In this document: positions 13,290 to 18,090 of the stretch, one piece after another | How the letters are laid out: each line of letters starts with the position of its first letter | How positions within the stretch are numbered: the first letter of the stretch is position 1 | Origin: Pseudomonadota bacterium | Lineage (GTDB): Bacteria; Pseudomonadota; Alphaproteobacteria; Sphingomonadales; Sphingomonadaceae | Direction: 5' to 3' | Length of the DNA stretch: 18,090 nucleotides | Assembly: GCA_023413015.1 (NCBI GenBank) | Contig: JAEZQR010000306.1 | Location: forward strand, 1 to 18,090 | Made by a program: the position numbers and the translations under genes | The notes under the pieces: generated by a model | What the model was told of the DNA's origin: nothing | What the model saw: the letters and a program-made list of their open reading frames with translations, nothing else | Databases searched by the model: none

Positions 13290-14321
13290 ATGATGATCAT
13301 GCGGGGGTTCAGGTTTCACGCGCTGCTTCTGGCGACCGCCGCGATGCTCGTGGCCGGTCCAGCGCATGCGCAAAGGATCGATATCACCGTCCCGGCCAAC
13401 ACCCCCGATATCGGCAACGTGACGGCTGCCATAAGCGGAACCACCGTTTTCCGCGTGTCGACGAGCGGCTCGGTCACCGTCATTTCGGGGACAGGATCCC
13501 GGCAGTCGGCGGGAGCCGTATCGAACACGATCACGATCGGCTGTACCGGCAACAACAACGGCGTAAAGGATCCCTGCAACGCGCAGAACGTCGTCGTTCG
13601 TGTGACGCCGACTGCGACGCAGACAGGCCGCCGGGCCGATAGGCTGACCAATCTTCAGGCTGCTATCAACTCAGGGGCCCAGATCGTGAGGGCACCGATC
13701 TGGGACGGCAACTCGCTGACGTTCACTATCGGCCCTATCGGACATAGGGGCAGCAAGTCCTTCCGCCTCGGTCTCGACCTCCCGATCCTCGGCGGCTTCA
13801 GCGCCGCGGGGCGGACGACATCGGGTTACCTTGTCGAGGCTGGCTTCGCGCCCGACTATTCCGCCTCGGGTTCAGGCGCAGCCGCGGCGACGGTTCGCAA
13901 TCCGACGCAGATCGACAAGGGGCCGGACCTCAGGTTCGGTGCCATCCTCCAGAACGGCGCCTCCACCGGAACGATCACGCTCGATGCAACGACCGGGGTG
14001 GTGAGTTCGTCCAACCCGGGCGGACTGGTGGTGAACGCCCACTCGGCCATTCCCGCCGGACGTGCCCTCTACAGCATCGCCAGCGAGGCTGGGCAGCTCA
14101 TCAATGTTACCGTGCCTACGAGCTTCACCATGACCGGTCCGGGCGGGCTGATCACCGTCAGCACGACCAAGACCTTCTCCGGAGGATCGGTGACGATGCC
14201 CGGAAGCCCGGGCACGAGCAGTAATCAGGATATCGGGATCGGCGGTACCTTCAACGTCAGCGGCAAATTGAACTCTGGCTCCTATACCGGCACGTTCAGC
14301 GTGGTCTTTTCCTGGAACTGA
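13290..14321 (+). CDS. Two-domain DUF4402-like fimbrial subunit (putative tip adhesin)
   Basis: About 343 residues from ATG 13290. ATGs at 13293 and 13299 are equally plausible. A TTG at 13236 overlapping the usher stop would put 18 non-signal-like residues ahead and is rejected. The signal peptide is MRGFRFHALLLATAAMLVAG followed by PAHAQ. Domain 1 (about 25-185) is Thr/Ser-rich, with a cysteine pair in IGCTGNNNGVKDPCNAQ that could form a disulfide. Domain 2 (about 200-343) repeats the pilin plan, with LRFGAILQNGASTGTITL, INVTVPTSFTMTGPGG and a final strand SGSYTGTFSVVFSWN closely like GDYSGTFNVQVDYQ of the first pilin. A subunit of double size, with an extra N-terminal domain and placed last in the cluster, is the usual layout of a tip adhesin. 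The receptor cannot be guessed. A terminator follows. Confidence 0.75.
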   Translation: MMIMRGFRFHALLLATAAMLVAGPAHAQRIDITVPANTPDIGNVTAAISGTTVFRVSTSGSVTVISGTGSRQSAGAVSNTITIGCTGNNNGVKDPCNAQNVVVRVTPTATQTGRRADRLTNLQAAINSGAQIVRAPIWDGNSLTFTIGPIGHRGSKSFRLGLDLPILGGFSAAGRTTSGYLVEAGFAPDYSASGSGAAAATVRNPTQIDKGPDLRFGAILQNGASTGTITLDATTGVVSSSNPGGLVVNAHSAIPAGRALYSIASEAGQLINVTVPTSFTMTGPGGLITVSTTKTFSGGSVTMPGSPGTSSNQDIGIGGTFNVSGKLNSGSYTGTFSVVFSWN

Positions 14322-14345
14322 TCGGATCGCGAGGCGTGCGAACAA

Positions 14346-14373
14346 AAAAGCCCGGCGCGATGGCCGGGCTTTT
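14346..14373. terminator. Bidirectional Rho-independent terminator
   Basis: A perfect 11-bp inverted repeat, AAAAGCCCGGC (14346-14356) with GCCGGGCTTTT (14363-14373), has a 6-nt loop, with an A run on the left and a T run on the right. It lies between the convergent fimbrial cluster (ends 14321) and the SWIB gene (ends 14406), so it can terminate both. A second small hairpin, CGCCC-TTTC-GGGCG (14386-14399), sits next to the SWIB stop. Confidence 0.92.
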
Positions 14374-14405
14374 CGTGATGATCACCGCCCTTTCGGGCGC
14401 AGGGC

Positions 14406-14666
14406 TTACGCCTTCAGGTGACCGGCGAGGTGCTTGTTCATCTCGAACATCGACACCTTGTCCTTGCCGCCGAAGATCGGCTTCAGCTTGGCGTCGGCGA
14501 TGATCTCGCGCTTGTTCTGCGGGTTCTGGAGGTTGTTCTTCTTAATGTATTCCCACATCTTGCTGACAACCTCGCCACGCGCGATCGGCGCGTTGCCCAC
14601 GACGGCGGCAAGGTCGCTCGACGGAGTCAGCTTGGTCTGAAGCGCGTTCGGTTTCTTGTCGGCCAT
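14406..14666 (-). CDS. SWIB/MDM2-domain protein
   Basis: 86-residue basic protein that is almost entirely one SWIB domain: SSDLAAVVGNAPIARGEVVSKMW, then IKKNNLQNPQNKREI, then LKPIFGGKDKVSMFEMNKHL. The ATG at 14666 has an excellent ribosome site (GGGAGGAATTCA). Longer in-frame extensions upstream are Arg-rich shadow sequence and are excluded. SWIB domains are known from eukaryotic SWI/SNF BAF60 subunits and the MDM2 fold, and occur as short stand-alone proteins in Chlamydia, plants' organelles and various alphaproteobacteria. The bacterial function is uncertain, with a link to nucleoid or topoisomerase proposed in chlamydiae. It is a single-gene unit on the minus strand, closed by the shared terminator. 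Confidence 0.92.
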   Translation of the reverse strand: MADKKPNALQTKLTPSSDLAAVVGNAPIARGEVVSKMWEYIKKNNLQNPQNKREIIADAKLKPIFGGKDKVSMFEMNKHLAGHLKA

Positions 14667-14908
14667 TGAATTCCTCCCACTACGGTGTCCAAGCCTTGAT
14701 CTGCAGCCCCCCGTCAGTCGGCGAAGCGCAGCGGGCTTCCGTTTCGTAAGCGGGATAAGTTCGACTTGGCAATCCCTTCTGAGCGCCGCTACGGCTGTAT
14801 AAACCATTTTCATGCTGCTGTGAGGCTCCCGACGCGCGTTTCGGCGCATTGCCAGCCCCTCGGAGCGCAGGCATAGCGTGCCCGAAAGGCCATAATTGGG
14901 GTGCTGAT
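14667..14908. other. Divergent intergenic region between SWIB and epimerase genes
   Basis: 242 bp between divergent starts. It must hold promoters for both genes, and a TATAAA at 14799-14804 is the only box-like sequence seen, without a well-spaced -35. No RNA gene or convincing small ORF was found. Confidence 0.4.
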
Positions 14909-15325
14909 ATGATCGGGCGCTTGAATCACGTTGGCGTGGCGACGCCGTCGATCGACGAGTCGGTGAAGCTCTATCGTGATGTCCTGGGCGCGATCCGCAT
15001 CCACGAGGCCTTCGATCTGCCGGCGCAAGGCGTGCGTGTCTGCTTCGTCGATCTGCCCAATAGCCAGATCGAACTGATCGAGCCGCTGGGCGAGAATTCG
15101 CCGATCCTGAAGTTCCTCGAGAAGAACCCGCTCGGCGGGCAGCATCATGTGTGCTTCGAGGTCGAGGACATCCACGCCGCGGCCGCCGATATGAAGGCGA
15201 AGGGGGCCACGGTGCTAGGCGAGCCGCGGATTGGTGCGCACGGCACGCCGGTGATCTTCGTCCACCCGAAGAACATGGGCGGCGTGCTCGTCGAGCTGAT
15301 GGAAACGCCCAAGGCGGCACACTGA
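14909..15325 (+). CDS. mce: Methylmalonyl-CoA epimerase
   Basis: 138-residue vicinal-oxygen-chelate enzyme that interconverts (2S)- and (2R)-methylmalonyl-CoA, between propionyl-CoA carboxylase and methylmalonyl-CoA mutase, in the cytoplasm. It has two beta-alpha-beta-beta-beta modules. Candidate metal ligands in the family order are His7 (LNHVGVAT), Gln53 (NSQIELIEP), His80 (HHVCFEVEDI) and Glu129 (VLVELME). The closing motif HGTPVIFVHPKNMGGVLVEL is highly characteristic. The start at ATG 14909 is chosen because it begins directly with the first strand and has a G-rich ribosome site (TTGGGG). An upstream extension to 14849 does not look coding. The mutase and carboxylase genes are not in this window. 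Confidence 0.95.
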   Translation: MIGRLNHVGVATPSIDESVKLYRDVLGAIRIHEAFDLPAQGVRVCFVDLPNSQIELIEPLGENSPILKFLEKNPLGGQHHVCFEVEDIHAAAADMKAKGATVLGEPRIGAHGTPVIFVHPKNMGGVLVELMETPKAAH

Positions 15326-15370
15326 GACATCGCTGGCGGCCCGCATTTTCGACCTGTATTGAAAGCGCCC

Positions 15371-17413
15371 ATGTCTGTGACAGCCCCTGCCGCCCCCGAG
15401 CCGGAACTAACGCCGGGCGAGGACGACCCGCGACCTGGGCGCCGCTGGCCGTGGCGGCGCATCATCCTGGCCGTGATTGGGCTGTTCGTACTGCTGGTCG
15501 CCTGGCTGGCCTGGACCGCGCCGCTGGGGCGCGCGCTTGAGCCGCTCGACCAGCCGGCGCTGGTCCTGCTTGATGCCGAGGGGCGGCCCTTCGCCCGGCG
15601 CGGCGATCTCAAGGAGAAGCCGGTCGAGGTGGCGAAGCTGCCACCCCATGTCGTCGACGCGGTGCTCTCGACCGAGGATCGGCGCTTCTACGATCACATC
15701 GGCATCGACTTCCAGGGCCTGGGCCGGGCGCTGCTCACTAATCTGCAGGCGGGCGGCATCGTTCAGGGTGGATCGACCATCACGCAGCAGCTCGCCAAGA
15801 CCTCGTTCCTGACGCACGAGCGCAACCTGCGCCGCAAGGCGCAGGAGATGATCATCGCGCTGTGGCTCGAGACTTGGCTGACCAAGGACGAAATCCTGTC
15901 GCGCTACCTTTCGAGCGTCTATTTCGGGGAAGGGGCCTACGGCCTGCGCGCGGCGTCCCGCACCTATTTCGACCGTGAGCCCGAGAATCTCACCGTGGCG
16001 CAGGCCGCGATGCTGGCCGGCATCATCAAGGCGCCGTCGGCGATGGCGCCAAGCCGCCATCTGAAGCGGGCACAGGAGCGCTCAAAGATCGTGCTCCAAG
16101 CCATGGTGGATAACGGCAAGCTCACCGCGCGCGAGGCGAGCCGGGTGCGTCCGGCGAGCTATATTCCCGGGCGGGCGACGCTGCCGACCGGCTCCTACTT
16201 CGCCGACTGGGTGCTGCCGCAGGCGCGCGACGCCATGGATGGCAAATATTTCGGCGAGGTCCGGGTCCGGACCACGCTCGACCCCGAGCTCCAGCGCACC
16301 GCCGAACGCGTCATCCGCGAAGCGGTCGATGGACCGGGCACCTGGCTCAACGCGCATCAGGGCGCGCTGATCGCGATGCGGCCGGACGGCCGCGTCGTCG
16401 CCATGGTCGGCGGGCGCAGCTACGACGGCAGCCAGTACAACCGCGCCGCGCAGGCGAAGCGCCAGCCGGGCTCCTCGTTCAAGCTGTTCGTCTATCTGGC
16501 GGCGCTCAGGAACGGCTACACGCCCGGCTCCACCGTCGACGACACGCCGGTCGATATCGACGGCTGGCAGCCACGCAACGACGAGGGGAAGTACCGCGGG
16601 CCGAACATTAGCCTCTATCGGGCCATCGCCGCATCGAGCAATGTCGCCGCCGCGCGCATCACCGCCGACATCGGCACCAAGGAAGTGATCCGCATGGCGC
16701 GCGATCTTGGGGTGAAGAGCTATCTCAATCCCTGGCCGGCGCTGTCGCTCGGCACGTCGCGCATGACGCTGCTCGAGCTGACGTCGGCCTATGCCGCGGT
16801 CGCCGCCGGCCGCTACCCGATCTCGGCTTATGGCCTTAGCGATCGGCAGGCGGGGTGGCGCGAGCAGCTGCGGAACGTGGTGCGGACCACGCGCGGCTTC
16901 CCCGAGGCCGAGCCGATGCGCAAGCTGCTCGAGGTGGCGGTGCGCAACGGCACGGGCAACAGCGCGCGGCTGCCGGGCATCAAGGCGTACGGCAAGACCG
17001 GCACGACGCAGAACTTCCGGGATGCGTTGTTCGTGGGTTTCGCGGGCGATCTCGTCGTCGGTGTCTGGTTCGGCAACGACGACAACTCGCCGATGAACGG
17101 CGTGACCGGGCGCGGGTTGCCGGCGGAGACATGGCGCAAGTTCATGATGCAGGCGCTGCCGCAGCTACGGCGCGCGGCCCCTGCGCGCGTCGAGCGCGAG
17201 CCGGACAGGCTGGACGATCTCGACATCGACGGCCTCGATGTGGACACCGCCGGGGCGGCGTCCGCGATTGAAGGCATCATCACCGACGCCAACAACGGTG
17301 AGCTGTCGCCCGAACGGGCGGCCGAGGCGGTTGATCGCATTGTTGAGGCCGGCGAACGGATTCGCGGGCAGATTGAGGCGGCGCAGGAGGCGGTCGAAGA
17401 TCCCCGGCCCTAG
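15371..17413 (+). CDS. Class A penicillin-binding protein (transglycosylase/transpeptidase)
   Basis: 680-residue bifunctional peptidoglycan synthase. A short Pro-rich cytoplasmic tail and one transmembrane anchor (about 30-50) are followed by a GT51 glycosyltransferase domain (about 65-235) with catalytic Glu102 in TEDRRFYDHIG and GGSTITQQLAK (133-143). The transpeptidase domain (about 325-560) has the acyl-serine motif SSFK (Ser368-Lys371), SSN (422-424) and KTG (542-544, GKTGTT). The tail (about 590-680) is acidic and Glu/Ala-rich. It is shorter than PBP1a of E. coli (850) because the extra inserted domains are missing, closer to PBP1c/2c-like or compact alphaproteobacterial forms. ATG 15371 is preferred to TTG 15359, and the ribosome site is weak. 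It lies 45 nt after the epimerase gene. A hairpin spans its stop codon (17404-17421). Confidence 0.95.
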   Translation: MSVTAPAAPEPELTPGEDDPRPGRRWPWRRIILAVIGLFVLLVAWLAWTAPLGRALEPLDQPALVLLDAEGRPFARRGDLKEKPVEVAKLPPHVVDAVLSTEDRRFYDHIGIDFQGLGRALLTNLQAGGIVQGGSTITQQLAKTSFLTHERNLRRKAQEMIIALWLETWLTKDEILSRYLSSVYFGEGAYGLRAASRTYFDREPENLTVAQAAMLAGIIKAPSAMAPSRHLKRAQERSKIVLQAMVDNGKLTAREASRVRPASYIPGRATLPTGSYFADWVLPQARDAMDGKYFGEVRVRTTLDPELQRTAERVIREAVDGPGTWLNAHQGALIAMRPDGRVVAMVGGRSYDGSQYNRAAQAKRQPGSSFKLFVYLAALRNGYTPGSTVDDTPVDIDGWQPRNDEGKYRGPNISLYRAIAASSNVAAARITADIGTKEVIRMARDLGVKSYLNPWPALSLGTSRMTLLELTSAYAAVAAGRYPISAYGLSDRQAGWREQLRNVVRTTRGFPEAEPMRKLLEVAVRNGTGNSARLPGIKAYGKTGTTQNFRDALFVGFAGDLVVGVWFGNDDNSPMNGVTGRGLPAETWRKFMMQALPQLRRAAPARVEREPDRLDDLDIDGLDVDTAGAASAIEGIITDANNGELSPERAAEAVDRIVEAGERIRGQIEAAQEAVEDPRP

Positions 17414-17421
17414 CGGGCCGG
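17404..17421 (+). terminator. Hairpin spanning the PBP stop codon (weak terminator candidate)
   Basis: A perfect 7-bp stem CCGGCCC (17404-17410) with GGGCCGG (17415-17421) carries the TAG stop in its 4-nt loop. Only a three-base T run follows, so termination would be weak or factor-dependent. Confidence 0.35.
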
Positions 17422-17486
17422 CGTTTGCGGCGGCCAAGAAAAACTCGTTTGAGACGTCCCGCTTGCGGGGCGACATGGGCGGGTAG

Positions 17487-18090
17487 ATGATGAACGTCGC
17501 TATGGGATTGGGCACGACGCGCCTGACGCACCTCCAGCGCCTCGAGGCCGAGGCGATCCATGTCATGCGCGAGTTGGTCGCCGAGGCCGCCAAGCCGGTC
17601 ATGCTGTTCTCGATCGGCAAGGATTCGGCGGTGATGCTGCACCTCGCGCGCAAGGCCTTCTATCCGGCCCCGCCGCCGTTCCCGTTGCTGCATGTCGATA
17701 CCACCTGGAAGTTCCGCGACATGTACGCGATGCGCGAGCGCATGGCGGCCGACGCCGGGATGGAGCTGATCGTCCACCGCAATCCGGAAGCCTTGGCGCG
17801 GGGCATCAACCCGTTCGATCACGGGGCGCTCCACACCGACATGTGGAAGACCGAAGGGCTGCGGCAGGCGCTCGATGGGCACGGCTTCGATGCCGCGTTC
17901 GGCGGCGCGCGCCGCGACGAGGAGAAGAGCCGCGCCAAGGAGCGCATCTTCTCCTTCCGCTCGGAGAGCCACCGCTGGGACCCCAAGAACCAGCGGCCCG
18001 AGCTCTGGCGGCTCTACAACGCGAAGAAGCACAAGGGCGAGTCGATCCGGGTGTTCCCGATCTCGAACTGGACCGAGCTCGACATCTGGC
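17487..18090 (+). CDS. cysD: Sulfate adenylyltransferase subunit 2, CysD (partial, 3' end missing)
   Basis: Small subunit of ATP sulfurylase, which with the GTPase CysN converts sulfate and ATP to adenosine 5'-phosphosulfate in assimilatory sulfate reduction. It runs open to the window edge, with 201 residues visible of about 300. The PP-loop ATP pyrophosphatase motif is at 42-47 (FSIGKDSAVMLHLARKAFYP). Family signatures follow: LLHVDTTWKFRDMY, INPFDHGALHTDMWKTEGLRQAL, FGGARRDEEKSRAKER and VFPISNWTELDIW. The start is at the double ATG 17487/17490 after a GGCGGG ribosome site. A start at the later Met6 is possible. The 73-nt gap from the PBP gene contains an imperfect hairpin (17455-17472). 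cysN, or a cysNC fusion, would be expected just beyond the window. Confidence 0.96.
   Translation, partial: MMNVAMGLGTTRLTHLQRLEAEAIHVMRELVAEAAKPVMLFSIGKDSAVMLHLARKAFYPAPPPFPLLHVDTTWKFRDMYAMRERMAADAGMELIVHRNPEALARGINPFDHGALHTDMWKTEGLRQALDGHGFDAAFGGARRDEEKSRAKERIFSFRSESHRWDPKNQRPELWRLYNAKKHKGESIRVFPISNWTELDIW

Noticed and set aside
14799..14804. TATAAA as -10 box of the epimerase gene
   Set aside because: The nearest -35-like TTGGCA is 26 bp away, too far for a sigma-70 promoter.
14667..15320. Minus-strand extension of the SWIB gene to about 300 residues
   Set aside because: It runs antisense through the epimerase gene. The ribosome site and the domain boundary both place the start at 14666.
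17414..17486. Possible riboswitch (sulfur or SAM related) before cysD
   Set aside because: The gap is only 73 nt, with one imperfect hairpin (17455-17472), and no recognisable riboswitch core was seen.

Overview
The window is GC-rich, densely coded DNA from a Gram-negative bacterium. An alphaproteobacterium, most likely of the Sphingomonadales, fits best. This is inferred from the combination of DUF4402-type pilins with a chaperone and usher, a small free-standing SWIB protein, a methylmalonyl-CoA epimerase, and the general codon use. No rRNA, tRNA, CRISPR array or insertion sequence was found.

Region 1 (1-8152) is a signalling and export module. A two-gene operon on the minus strand encodes an NtrC-type, sigma-54-dependent response regulator (2792-1416) and a membrane histidine kinase (1426-89). 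The kinase shares a palindromic CTAG stop with the end of a membrane-protein gene entering from the left. Divergently, the plus strand carries a 31-residue small ORF, an HlyD/MacA-like adaptor, a LolD/MacB-type ATPase and an 835-residue MacB/FtsX-type permease, ending at a strong terminator (8125-8152). The 167-bp gap between regulator and small ORF holds a complete sigma-54 control region: two tandem 16-bp imperfect palindromes 21 bp apart, an exact IHF consensus, and a near-perfect -24/-12 promoter. The simplest reading is that kinase and regulator switch on the exporter operon through sigma-54. The adaptor gene contains a 483-bp in-frame tandem duplication that repeats its membrane anchor and half of its hairpin, which is very unusual.

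Region 2 (8153-14373) is a chaperone-usher fimbria cluster of an atypical type: a DUF4402-like pilin, a second DUF4402-like subunit, a PapD-like chaperone, an usher, and a two-domain subunit that may be the tip adhesin. A 17-bp element (15/17 identical) lies upstream of both the first pilin and the last subunit. The 8153-8440 intergenic stretch is AT-richer than its surroundings and contains a 21-bp inverted repeat. A bidirectional terminator closes the cluster.

Region 3 (14374-18090) is housekeeping: a SWIB-domain protein (minus strand), methylmalonyl-CoA epimerase, a class A penicillin-binding protein, and the 5' two-thirds of cysD, which runs off the window end.
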